DNA of 64,000 nucleotides from Cacajao melanocephalus (Eukaryota > Chordata > Mammalia > Primates > Pitheciidae), in NCBI GenBank assembly GCA_963573385.1, contig CAUYLG010026615.1:1-64000 (forward strand), read 5' to 3'. Below are positions 40,775 to 51,789 of the stretch, in pieces. The notes beneath the pieces were generated by a model, which was not told where the DNA came from, made no database searches, and saw nothing but the letters and a program-made list of their open reading frames with translations. Position 1 is the first letter of the stretch, and each line of letters begins with the position of its first letter. Made by a program: the position numbers and the translations under genes.

Positions 40775-41428
40775 CAAACCAAAATAGGATGAATGGTGGC
40801 ACTGGATGAAGGGAAGTCATGAAAGGTCACTCTGTGATGGTGGTGGCATGCAGAAGCCTGAATGAGGTAGGGGAGAGTGCCATGGGAACACCTGCGCAAG
40901 GGCAGTCCATGCAGGAGGAAATGCAGGTGCAAAGGCCATGGGGCAGGAACAGGCACATTCATGGCACAGTGGAGCCCCAGCGAGGCCACTGTGACAGTGA
41001 AAAAGCAGGGAGACCCGAGGGAGCAACACCAGCAGGGAGGGCAGACCCTGTGGAGCCTTGGGCGTGGCCAGGCAGGCTCAGTGTATCCCAGATGTGGTGG
41101 GAACTCACCGGAGATTTTTAGCTGATCATTGTGAAAAGATCAACTTGGTTGCAATATGGAGAACAGAGTGTAGGTAGGGCAAGAGGGGAGGCTGGCACTG
41201 TGTCTGGGGAGAGATGCTGATGGCTGGGCCCAGGTGGTACAAGTAGAGATGGGGAGGGTAGACAAAGAACAGGTTTTACAGTAATGCTAATAGTACTTGC
41301 TGATTCAACTGGGTGGTAAGAGAGGAATTGGGGTGGTTTGCAAATATGTATGAAGGCCTTTGAATGCACGCAAGCATGCACACATGCACCCTCACACACA
41401 CACCCCTGAGCCAGCTCCCTGCTCTCAC

Positions 41429-41484
41429 CGTTGGCCAGAAGGTAGAGTACCAGCTCCTCGTGCCCACACAAGCAGGCATAGTAC
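41429..41484 (-). CDS. ABTB1: ABTB1 exon 3, residues 40-58
   Basis: 56 nt. Completes Leu40, then YYACLCGHEELVLYLLAN. This is an ankyrin-repeat helix pair (TPLYYACLCGHEELVLYLL). Donor is GTGAGA. Confidence 0.96.
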
Positions 41485-41573
41485 CTGAAGGGAGGAAGGA
41501 AGTACAGAAGGCAGTCCTCAGCAGTGAAGGGGTGCACCACCCCCTACCCCCCACCTCTCTCCCCAGCACTCAC

Positions 41574-41636
41574 AAGGGGGTGCTGTCCCACTTGTCCCGC
41601 ACATTCACCTCCACATCTCGCTGCTCCAGCAGGTAC
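41574..41636 (-). CDS. ABTB1: ABTB1 exon 2, residues 19-39
   Basis: 63 nt. Completes Arg19, then YLLEQRDVEVNVRDKWDSTP, the end of the first ankyrin repeat and the 'DKWDSTPL' start of the second. Donor is GTGAGT. Confidence 0.96.
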
Positions 41637-42951
41637 CTGGGCAGGAAAGAGGTCAGAGCCTGGGTCAGGATGGGTTCATGGTCTGAGAAAGAAGGCCCAT
41701 GGAAGGGAATGGAGGGAAAACACCCCTTTTGGTCTGGGGAAGCTTCCTCAAGGTAAGGGCAGGTGACAGGCAGACCAGAGCAGGAGAGGCACTCCAGGCA
41801 AAGTGCAGGCAAGGATGTGGAGGTGGGATTGGACAGGCAGATACTGTGTGCCATCAGTGCTGGGAGACAATGGGCTACAAGGGCAGAGGCCAGCGCCAGT
41901 GCTGAAGCTAGACCTTTGGCCTTTCAGCGTTTGGGAGAGAGAGGTGATGGGGCCTTCGCCTCGGCCAGAGCCCTCTACTGCAGGAAGAAGCTGGCTTTGC
42001 TAGAAGCAGGGAGCCTGGGGGAAAAGCTGCTGCAGGCCTCCTGGTGGTGTGGAGGGCACGGATTCAAGAAGGCAGAAGTCAGAAGTCGCGGGATGCAGCA
42101 GCTGATGGGATGCGGGAGGTGAGGGATGAGAGCCGCCAATGCTAGCATAGCCCCACAGAGGCGAGGGCAGTCCAAGGGAGTCCCCCAGTCTACACCTGGG
42201 AGTGCTGTGAGCCCACTCAGCGCTGACGGTATGCACGAACTCTTGAGTGGCACCGGATGTCGGGGAGGGGCCCAAGGAAGGCTACAGAAGTAAAGCAGTC
42301 CCGGGCCAGCCCAGGGGAAGTGGAAGTAGTCAGTCAGGACCAGGTCAAGGGGAAGGAAAGGCCAAGGAAAAAGAAAGTCAAACAGGGGATAGTGGAAGGC
42401 CAAGGAAGGGAAGGGCCCCAGGACCCAACTGGGCACCCCTTCCCTCCGAGTCCAGCCCAAGGAGGCAGCGATCTCAGCGCCAGATTCACTTTGGCTGCGT
42501 CAAGAGTTTCTGAATCCTCAGGGACTGGAGGCCGATTCTGGGCTCTAGGTGTTCCCCGCGCCAGGTCCAGAGAGCATGAGAGCATGGGGCCACGTCTGGA
42601 GTCCCAGGCCTACACCCGCGCTCCGAGCCTATGGGTCTGACGTCCGGGCCCTACCGAAGCGAACGGTGGCCCGCCTTTCTCTACGCCCACTTTTTCACCT
42701 TCGGGCCTCCACAGAGCAGTCTCCTCTTCCAGGAAACCCTCCGGAGGTCAATGGCCGTCAGCGTCCCCCCGCCAGCGTACTCCCACTGGGGGGCTGCAGC
42801 GAGGCCCAGGTGATCATCCCGGCGCTTCAGGACGCTACGGTGGCTGGGCCAGGACGTGGCGCCCGTCTCTCCCTGCGGCCGTCCAGCCTCACGTCCCAGG
42901 GCCCGAGGCGCTCCACCTCCCGCACCCTCCCCGGGACTGCGGGGTCCTCAC
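41637..42951 (-). other. ABTB1: ABTB1 intron 1
   Basis: 1.3 kb without Alu. CpG density rises towards 42540 and beyond, into the promoter island. No further exon is apparent. Confidence 0.7.
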
Positions 42952-43007
42952 CGCACTCGGCCCACATCCCCCTTCCTGCAGCTGGCGAACAGGTCGCTGG
43001 TGTCCAT
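42952..43007 (-). CDS. ABTB1: ABTB1 exon 1, residues 1-18
   Basis: Start codon at 43007-43005 in the strong context ACGCCATGG. Reads MDTSDLFASCRKGDVGRV plus two bases of Arg19, then donor GTGAGG. It opens the first ankyrin repeat. The start agrees with the known protein, and the frame joins exactly to exon 2. Confidence 0.96.
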
Positions 43008-43289
43008 GGCGTGGAAGCTCGTACCGGGGCCGAACGACCTCGGGCGGCGATGCGGCACACCAGGCGGATGTAAACACGCTCAGCTCCGCCCCGCCCCGCT
43101 CCGTTGCGGCGCCCGGAGGACCCGCCCGTTCCAACCTCCCCGCCCCGCCCTGCGGCCCCGCCCCTGCCCTGAGGTTCCCAGTCCTGCCGCGGCCCCCTGG
43201 CTGCGCCCCTGCACCGGGTTTCACCGCCCACCCCGCCCCAACCCCCGAAATAAGAACGAGACGGGCAGGCAGAGGAGCTGGGTCCAGTG

Positions 43290-43587
43290 TGGTCTCCAGG
43301 CGGATTTAATAAAGTCCCGGGGCGCAGGGAGCGCTGCCCGCCGCCCGCGGAGCCGGGGTTCAGGGGCAGGAAAGCGGGGCCGAGGCGGGCTCTGACGCCG
43401 GCCCCTCGGGCAGGAATGAGGGAGCCGGACCGAGGCCGCCGTGTGAAGTCGTGGGATGCGGGGAGGAGCCCGCGCCGAGGGCCAGGCTGCGGGCGCGGCC
43501 CCGGGGAGGCTCAGGCTCTCGGCCGACCGTTTCGGGGTCCGCCCCGCTAGGTCCTGGCGGCCCACTCGGCCTGCGCCTTGGCCGCGC
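43290..43587 (-). other. PODXL2: PODXL2 3' untranslated region
   Basis: About 300 nt, GC-rich and CpG-dense, between the stop and the ATTAAA-directed end. It lies inside the ABTB1 CpG island. Confidence 0.7.
43305..43310 (-). terminator. PODXL2: PODXL2 poly(A) signal (ATTAAA)
   Basis: The - strand reads GACTTTATTAAATCCGCC, with ATTAAA about 280 nt after the stop. Cleavage is expected near 43285-43292, only about 280 nt before the ABTB1 start codon. A human PODXL2 end close to the ABTB1 start, as I recall it, fits this. Confidence 0.7.
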
Positions 43588-43800
43588 TCACAGGTGGGTG
43601 TCCTCCTCGAACACGTCCGAGTCCTCAGGGTCCCGCTTGCCCCCCATGAGCGCTCCCCAGCTCCCCGGGCCGTTGAGGGCCCCGCCGCCATTCAGGCTGG
43701 GGTGCTTCTCCTGCATCTCCGACTGGCTGTCGCTGGCCACGTCCAGCGTGGGGTTGTCGTGGCAGCCGTTCTCCACAAAGCGCAGCTCCTCGCCGTGCGA
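43588..43800 (-). CDS. PODXL2: PODXL2 last coding exon (cytoplasmic tail)
   Basis: 213 nt: 70 codons and the stop, phase 0, after acceptor CCGCAG. Begins SHGEELRFVENGCHDNPTLD, includes SDSQSEMQEKHPSLNGGG and ends SDVFEEDTHL. The tail is the part most conserved in CD34-family proteins; DTHL is a class I-type PDZ ligand. Ser residues in acidic context are possible CK2 sites (inference). Confidence 0.97.
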   Translation of the reverse strand, partial: SHGEELRFVENGCHDNPTLDVASDSQSEMQEKHPSLNGGGALNGPGSWGALMGGKRDPEDSDVFEEDTHL

Positions 43801-44403
43801 CTGCGGCGGGGTGGGGAATGGCTGTGGGCGAGCGAGCCGGCCCCAGACATCGAGAGGCCCTGCAACCCTACCCAGGGGTCCCCGAGGCACCCTCCACAGG
43901 TGCCAGATCCTTCTTTTCTGTTGCTGTAGCTCCTTTCTCAGAATAACTACTAATCGTTGGAACTACAAAGCCTTGTGGCTTCCCTGACGTCATCGATCCC
44001 CCAACAGCCCCCTAAGGAGACTCCACTTGTGAGGTCAGGGAGCATCACCAGGGCTCTTCCCGCTTCCTCCTGGGGAGGCCATCAGGCTGCTGGAGCCTCT
44101 CCTTGACCCTTGGGCACCACCAACCCAGGGCCTGTCTCTGGTGAGGTTTCCAGGTGCTCAGGCCCTGCAGTGCCTGCTCTAGGGAGGGGCTGGTGGTGCC
44201 AGAAAGGGGCCCCCTGGTGGGGTCAGCAGCCCCCTCACTCCCTGTACCTCTAGTACCTGTCCTGGGGCTGGTGCCCTACAGAGCAGGTCACCCATGGGAC
44301 CCTGGTCGCCCAAGAGTCACTGCCTCCCCTTGCAGATGATGACACCTATCCATGGGTACTCTCCTCTCTACTGGCCCCCAGCCCCACCTGTCCCCACACT
44401 CAC

Positions 44404-44583
44404 CACGTGCTTGAGCTTGGGCAGCCGGCGCTGCCAGCAGTTGTAGAGCAAGCCGAGTGCAATGATGATGATGCAGATGGCCCCAATGACCACCAGCACC
44501 ACGAAGAGTGTGCCGTAGTCGCTGCGCACCTGGCTGGCCCGCGCCTGGCAGCTGCTGGTTGTGGAGTAGTTCTGGATTCCAAT
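44404..44583 (-). CDS. PODXL2: PODXL2 exon with transmembrane helix
   Basis: 180 nt, phase 0 at both ends. Reads IGIQNYSTTSSCQARASQV, then RSDYGTLFVVLVVIGAIC and IIIIALGLLYNC, followed by the basic stop-transfer WQRRLPKLKHV. One clear hydrophobic span of about 21 residues; N-glycosylation sequon NYS upstream. Confidence 0.97.
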
Positions 44584-46765
44584 CTGGGGGTAGGAGGGGC
44601 CAGGTTCCTCAGCTGAGGTCCTGGGGTGCTGTGGCTCCTCTGGGGTGGTTGGGTTGGGCTCAGGGGCAGGGATGGGGGAGCAGGCTTAGAAGGTGCTGTT
44701 GCTCCTGGCTCCTGAAGTTCCCTGGGGCCTGGGCTCGCCTCTACCCCATGCCCATCCTGTTCACCTCAGCACAGCTGCAGGCCTCTCCATCCCATGCCCA
44801 CGTTCCCAGCCTCCTTCATGTCCCACCATAGCTTCTGCCTTGACCGCTAAGTCTGAGTTCACTGTGGCCTTAGCCCCCCAGTGAGAGTGGACCCATGCTG
44901 CTGGACACCATCCAACTAGAGAGAGCCCCCACACCTATCCCTACCAGTTAGAGAGACAAGAGGTGTGAGCCCCCCAACACATCCTCCACCATGCAACTGC
45001 TTCCACTTCAGTGGGGAGGGGTGGGCCGGTCAGCTTCCCGTTGCCAGGGCCAGTGCAGGGAGGGATACTGAGGGCACACAGGCCATATGGAGGGTCACCC
45101 TAGCCGCCCAGCTTCCCCCCTTCCTAAGGCGTGTTCACTGCTGGCATGTAGCTGCCCACACCCCTCCACACTGCAGGTTGTCATGGTTGGTCCTGCCTTT
45201 CTTGGCCAAGGAGATGCCAGGTGCCAGGCAGGTGCTCTCTCCACAGATCAGCATCTCAGCAGAGAGAAGCAGGAGGGCAAAGGGCTCCTCGGATGAGGGG
45301 TCAGGGCAGTTCCCAGTGCTGAGGCCTAGGCTGTACCAAGCCCTCTTTCTGAGGCTGCCTGCAGCTCTTCCCTGGTTTCCTGTGAACCATCTGCATATCT
45401 CCAGTATTTTTCTTGACTTTTTAAGTTATCGAGTGTCAGTTTCTCTTGCTAGATTCACCCAAGTATATTTCCAAAGACCCAGCATGGCTTTTGGCCAAGT
45501 CAGTCTGAATTAAGTGCCCAGTAGGGGCAGAATACTCAGGGGCAGTGAAGAAGGGGGAAGGACTGTATAAACATGAAGATTAGCCCACACTTCCACCAGC
45601 AGCCCCACTGTTCATGGACCCATGATTCCAGAACTGGGAAGGCCCTCCAGGCAGTAGAGCAGTGTGGTGAAAGGCCAGGGCTCTGGAATCAGGCTTCCTG
45701 CAAAGCCCAGCTTTACTGCTTACCAGTGGTGCCATCTCAGGCAGGTCACCTGACCTCTCCCACTTCAGTTCTCATCTTCCATGGGGATCCCAATGGTGCT
45801 CAACAGGTGTCTCACTTAACCCTCGCAACCCCATGGGGTGGTGGCAAGGACTGAGTGAGAGAGCCTTGCACAGTGTAGTGCTCAGTGGGCATTCGACGTG
45901 CGCAATGGAAAAGCACCACCACCAGGGCCTCCACTCCTCTGGGATGCAAGGACAAGGAGGTGGTCAGGATTACACCAATCATCTCTCCCACCAAAAGTGG
46001 TACCGCCTTCGGGAGTGGAGAGGGCTGATAGGGCACTGTACTCCATAGTGGGCAAAGGCAGTTTTGGTGGAGATGGTGGCTGTCTTCAAGAAGCGAGATG
46101 AGGAACAGAGGGACCCCACAGGCAAGGTGGTGTGAGGAGCAGGAGGAATGCCCTCCCTTCCAAGCTTGTGCAGCAGCTGGGTAGGAAAGGTTGACCAGGA
46201 TGGGCCAGGCAGCCAGCAGATTGTACTGGGTAGGGGCACCTCCCAAGATAGCAGGGCTGCCTCCAGGCATCCCACTGCAGCAGGAGCAAGGGGCCTGGCT
46301 ATGCAAGCACCAGAAGACTCACACGTCCATGCCAAGTCACATGTCCAGGTCTCCTAGGCTTGCTCTTTTGGTTTTTGGAAGCTGTCATGCTCTCCCCTCC
46401 CACCAGGCTGCATGGCATCTCTGCATTGTCCACCCAGAAAACTCCCAGTTAACCCTCATTGCCCCCAGACCCTTCCTCTCTGAGCCCTCTTCTGTCACCC
46501 TCTTAGCACAGTCCCCACACCCCCACGGCCCCTTTCTACCTCTGGCCATCGTCTGCACTGCACCATTGGTTGATAGCATGCACGTGCACAGTCTTTCCCA
46601 CAAAACCGTATCTAAGGAAGGCCTGAAGCAAGGGATCTGCCCAGAGTACGCTCTGTCTTTTGCTCCTTTGAACCACAGGATTTGGGCAGCCTCCTGGGAC
46701 TTTGAGGAACAGAGACGGGAGGGAGCATTTTAGAAGCTAACAGGTCCAGGTTCCTGCATTCTTAC
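44584..46765 (-). other. PODXL2: PODXL2 intron, MIR remnant
   Basis: No Alu. A MIR-type stretch lies near 45655-45790 (GGCTCTGGAATCAGGCTTCC, AGGCAGGTCACCTGACCTC). A run of AG/CT-rich unique sequence otherwise. Confidence 0.55.
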
Positions 46766-46827
46766 CTCCTCCAAGCTCCTGCGGATGTCACCCAGCATGG
46801 AAAGGACATCTTGAGTGGGCACCACCC
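46766..46827 (-). CDS. PODXL2: PODXL2 small exon (juxtamembrane)
   Basis: 62 nt. Completes a Gly codon, then VVPTQDVLSMLGDIRRSLEE. Phase 2 at the start, phase 0 at the end. Acceptor CCCCAG, donor GTAAGA. It links the Cys domain to the juxtamembrane stretch. Confidence 0.95.
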
Positions 46828-47350
46828 CTGGGGGTAAGAAACACCACTATCAGTGCAGCCATGGCTGAGGTGCCCTTCCACAGGCTCTGGTCCCACTCTC
46901 CAACAGCTGGCCTGAGCCTCTGCCTCCCTTCCTGGCTCTAATTGCACACAGATCCTCAAGGCACATGCCTCCCCCTCTCCTAGACATGCTTTCCACTGCA
47001 CCAATTTGTTAGAACATCGATTTGTATAACACCAGACAGCCACTTGTGAAGGCACACACTGCCTTCTGAACACACCCCTTCTCCCCGCCACACCAGGTAC
47101 AGTGCCCATTCATTTCCCACCACACTTGTTCCCCTGCCTCCTGTTCCCCATCTTTGATCCTCACGCCCTCCTCCTCATCCCCAGAACCCAAGCTAGTGGG
47201 TGCACCTTGACCCCCAAGCTAGGTAGCTCAAACTACTGTCCTAGAGTTCCAAGTTCCAAAGTCCTTTTGCGTGCACTTTTCTCCCGTGGCTCTCACGCTG
47301 GCTGCCTCCCATTGCCCTCCTGGGCCCTCCCATCACCTGCCCTTGCTCAC

Positions 47351-47507
47351 CCTGCTCGCCCACCAGCGTCATGAGAAGGTGCTGCTCCTTCTCGCTGGGC
47401 TTGCTCAGAGAGATGTGCCAGGCCCCGTGGTGGCCGCTGCCATGGCGGGGCAGCACCTCTTCCACCAGGGCCAGGAGCTGCGGCCCCCGGTGCTGTCGGA
47501 ACACCTC
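47351..47507 (-). CDS. PODXL2: PODXL2 exon (extracellular Cys-region)
   Basis: 157 nt, EVFRQHRGPQLLALVEEVLP then RHGSGHHGAWHISLSKPSEK and EQHLLMTLVGEQ plus one base of Gly. The frame joins the flanking exons. It resembles the folded extracellular part that CD34-family proteins have next to the membrane. Confidence 0.96.
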
Positions 47508-49115
47508 CTACAAGGGCAGAAAGAGCCCCCCGTGCTCAGTGAAGAAGAGGGGCTCTACTGAGCCCTCTGCCTCCAGGCCCAGCCCCGCATTCACACTCAA
47601 CCCTCTGAGACTATAAGCTAGGGAATGTGGGAACCCCAAGATACACACCCATTTGTTCACTTACACCAAGTGCTCCTTCCTGCCCTGACCTCTAGCCATG
47701 AGAAAGTCTTGGGGCTTTGTCCCAGAGACACTCCCAGTTAAGCGGGAGGTGGGAGGGGGATAATATATACCCCATGTACAGTGACAAGCCCAGGAACTAG
47801 GTACACAGAATGGGAAGGCCTACGGGAGAACTGCGCCCTGTGCCCGGTGCTCAAGTGTGCGGTGCTGGAGATGAACACACAGTGGGTGGGAGTGGCGATG
47901 AACAAAAGAGGTGTGCACCATGTAACTACCAAAAATCAGGGAGGGGCAGAACCTGGCTCTCCTCTCGCCTGTCATCGCAGAGATGCGGCCCCAAGCTGGT
48001 GAGTGGGGAAAGCCATCTGTGTGCTCTTTTGTAGGTGATTGAGGTCAGAAACGACAACACAGAGACGGGAACCGAGCCCCTGGAGCTGGCCTCGGGGAGG
48101 AGCTTGAGGAGACCTTTTCTCATTGTGCACTCTCTTGTACTGTTGAGGTTTTCTTGACCATGTATATATGTAATTCCACAATTTAAAACAAAAACAAGAG
48201 CCTGGCTTTAAACAGGAACTCAGCGAGTGGCAGGAGCCCAGGCTGGGGCACAGGCCAGGACCCTGCCGTTTGTCCCTACCCAGCCCCATCTGGAAAGATA
48301 CCCTCTTTCGGCCCTGTGACCACTCCTCACTCCGGCTCCTCGTCAGCAGCCTTCTCCCTCCTGAACATGCACAGTTGCACATTCCTAGTTCCTAGCCTCC
48401 ACAGCCTGCTGCAGATACCCCTCTCCCAAGTGCTCAGCTCTAACAGTGCCCTGCTATGCAGCTGAGAGCCAGCGCTACTGGGAGGCACAGGCATCTCACC
48501 AGGCCAGCTCTGCAAGATCCCCCGCCATTCCAAATCTCCCTTCTGCTGGAGCCCAGGCTAATGAGCTGTCCCTAGTTGTCATGCCAACCTAAAGGCTACC
48601 AGGGGGATTGAAGTGCTGGGCCTCTATTCCTTGTTACCATGGAAGTGCCAGGCTCAGGCTCAAGCCTTGGCACTCACTGGTCTAACAGCCAGCCAACTCA
48701 GTTCTAAATGTGGGAGAAGATGGGTGCCTGGAGATGGCCACAAAGCAGCTAGGAAAGCCCTAGTTCTGTAGTGGGTTTTACTTTCTTCACTGATTGAATA
48801 TGGGCAGGGGTTGGGGTACATGGCCGCCCCTCCTGGAGCAAGTATGACACACAGACCCTGGTTATAAAACAAGCACTCTCCTGTTACACAGAGTGCCTGC
48901 CCTCCATGCACAGCTCTGTGCTCTGCTGTGTTCGCACACCCCACATTTTCCTGGGTACGTATGTCTGACTGGCTTAAGCCCAGAGACCAACAACGTCAAT
49001 GTGGGAGAGTCTGATGACTGCAGATTTCATGCCACTTATTATGTAGACAGGAAAACTGAATGTCTGCGGCAAGGGGGTGAAGCCTTGACTTTGAAATCAA
49101 ATAAATCTGGGTTCT
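47508..49115 (-). other. PODXL2: PODXL2 intron, nothing recognised
   Basis: Mostly unique-looking sequence. A diverged stretch near 48020-48200 (GTACTGTTGAGGTTTTCTTG, CCACAATTTAAAACAAAAAC) may be a repeat tail that I cannot name. Confidence 0.4.
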
Positions 49116-49461
<346 letters not shown>

Positions 49462-50479
49462 TCAGTTTCCCTATCTAAAAACATGGGCAAGGGTCCTAAC
49501 ACCCTGCCTTACTATGAGGTTTAAGAATAAAGTACATATTCAATCACAGGTGCTGGGACAACCAGATATCCCATGGAAACTAATTTCAGATGGACTACAG
49601 ATCTAAAGTTTGCAGTAGTAAACATAGAAGGATATCATCCAGTGGTGATGAACTAGAATTATAAATATTGAATTCATACTTTTAATATGTATACATGCAT
49701 TATACATAGATGTATGTATATCTATGTCCTAGAAAGAGAGAGAGAAATAAAGATCCACACCTCTCAGTTCTTCTAGAAGGGCCTAGAAGCAATGATACCC
49801 CAGTGGCCATAAGCATACCTGGGACCCAGACCTTGGTTTCTACATACCTTTCCTCATTGAAAGGAAGCAGGGTTCCTTGCAGAAATGGCTAAATCTGGGG
49901 CTGGGGCAGGGAAAGTCCAATGCAGCCTGAAACATCTTATAAGCACATGTGTGGCATGCACTAAGAAACTCTGCAGCTTCAGGCAAAGGACTGGCATCTC
50001 ATTACTCTATGTCAGCACTGCTTCTTTTTCCAGATCTTGATGATCTAACCCTTTGCATGGAAGCTCTCTTTCAGGATTTTCACTAAAGGATGATCCACAT
50101 ATTTCTCCTCCTTGTCCTTGTCCTCTAGCACTTCTCTCTGTTGTGCTGGTCAAAGGATCAGATCCTTGCATCTCTATAGTAAGTATTTATTTTTCCTTCT
50201 AGAACTCAAAAACATCACCTCTGGATTTACTACTTTATCTTTCTGCCTCCTCTTATAGGTTTCCTTCTTAGACTTCTTTCCAGTTTCTTCTGTGTTACCT
50301 GTGACATGTAGGTAAAATAGAAGCCAGTGAGTCTGCATCACTTTCTTTAGATCTTGACGGCCTAACTCCTGGAACTGTAGTTCTAAAAACTTTCCCCGAG
50401 AGACTGCCAGCACTTTTCTCCCTTTCTTTTTCTGAATATGTAGTCTCTATATAGCCCATCATTTTTTATGCACATTATT

Positions 50480-50840
50480 CCCATCATTTTTCAAATGTGT
50501 CAAGGTCATTAAACACAAAGAAAGGCTGAGGAACTATTCCAGATTAAAGGAGACTAGAGACAAGACAACTAACATGCTGCATGGCCATGGATTATATCCT
50601 GGACTGGGAGAGAAGAAAGCTATAAAGGACATTATTGGAACCATGGTGAAATCGAAATCATGTAGGTAACCAGATAATAGTTTTGTAGCAGTGCCAATTT
50701 CTAATTTTGACCATTGCATTGTGCTTGTCTAAAAGAATATTCTTGTTCTGAGGAAATAGAAACGAATGCATTTGGGGGTAGGGGCAAAAAGAAATAATGT
50801 CTTCAACTTTTTCTCAAATGGTTTGAAAAAAATTTTAACA
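50480..50840 (+). repeat. old LINE-like 3' end, copy 1
   Basis: GTGTCAAGGTCATTAAACAC, GAACTATTCCAGATTAAAGG, CTATAAAGGACATTATTGG, TTGTTCTGAGGAAATAGAA, CAAATGGTTTGAAAAA. A second copy with the same order lies at 62250-62760. I think it is an L1M-type 3' end but cannot fix the family. Confidence 0.6.
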
Positions 50841-50889
50841 GGTGGTGAATCTGGCAAAGAAACTAATAAATATGTTGATAAAATTTAGT

Positions 50890-51780
50890 AAGCATTGACT
50901 ATTAATAATAATGACTAATGCTCAAAATCACCAATCATCAGAGAAAATGAAAATCAAAATCACAATGAGATACCATTTAGGTTGGTGCAGAAGTAATTGT
51001 GGTTTTTGTCATTACTTTCAATGGCAAAAACCGCAATTACTTTTGCACCAGCCAAATACCTCACTTCCCTTAGGAAGGTCACCATTTTATAAAACAGAAA
51101 AGAGCATGTGTGTAGGAGGATGTGGAAACATTGGAACCCTAGTGCTATGCTGCTGAAAATGTAAAATGGTGTAGTCATAGCAAAAACCAGTATGGAGATT
51201 CCTCAAAAAAATTAAAAATAGAATTACCATACAATTCAGCAACCCCATGTCTGGGTATATACCCAAAAGAATTAAAAACAGAGTCTTGAAGAGATATTTG
51301 TACAGCACATTCCCAGCAGCACTATTCACAACAGCCAAAAGATGAAAGCAACTCAACTTCCCGTGGACAGCTGCATGGATAAATAAAATGTGGTATATAC
51401 ATACAATGGAATATTTTTCAGCCTTAAAAAAGGAGAAAATTCTGCCACATGCTACCAAATGGATGAACCCTGAGGACATTATGCTAAGTGAAATAAGCCA
51501 GACATAAAATGACAAATGCTGTCTGATTCCGCTTCTATAAGGTATCCAGAGTAGTCCCATTCATAGAGATGGAAAGGAGAATGGTGGGTGCCGGGGCTGG
51601 GGAACAGACAGTCATTATTTAATGGGGACGGAGTTTCAGCTTTGAAAATGAAAAAGTTCTGGAGCTCTGTTCCACAACAGTGTGCATCTACTTAACACAA
51701 CTCAACATATACTTACAAAGGGTGAAACGGGAAATTTTGTTATGTTTTTTACTACAATAAAAAATCCACCATGAAAAATA
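50890..51780 (+). mobile_element. old L1 (L1M-type) fragment carrying MADE1
   Basis: GAAAATGAAAATCAAAATCAC, GGTATATACCCAAAAGAAT, ATTCACAACAGCCAAAAGAT, ATGGATAAATAAAATGTGG, TTCAGCCTTAAAAAAGGAG, AAGTGAAATAAGCCAGACA: the L1 ORF2 end and 3' UTR in + orientation, diverged. It is split by the MADE1 element at 50977-51056. Confidence 0.85.
50977..51056 (+). mobile_element. MADE1 (mariner-derived MITE), palindromic
   Basis: About 80 nt, starting TTAGGTTGGTGCAGAAGTAA and ending with its near-perfect complement GTAATTGCGG-type arm (ACTTTTGCACCAGCCAAA). The two arms fold into a long hairpin with a loop near TACTTTCAATGG. It is inserted at a TA-rich site within the L1 ATGAGATACCAT. MADE1 copies are the source of the miR-548 family. 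Confidence 0.93.
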
Positions 51781-51789
51781 ATAATGACT

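Larger units (their letters stand above)
42820..43830. promoter_or_regulatory. ABTB1: CpG island with ABTB1 promoter
   Basis: CpG-dense, GC-rich block covering ABTB1 exon 1, its 5' UTR and the last PODXL2 exon. Several GC boxes (CCGCCCCGCCCC at about 43086-43099; GGCCCCGCCCCTGCCC at about 43154-43169; CACCCCGCCCCAACC near 43230) suit Sp-family binding. No TATA box is seen, as usual for this promoter type. The start site cannot be fixed from sequence alone. Confidence 0.8.

Noticed and set aside
42549..43395. Several 130-180 codon frames in both directions near the CpG island
   Set aside because: High GC lowers stop frequency. They overlap ABTB1 exon 1 and the promoter and have no conserved features.
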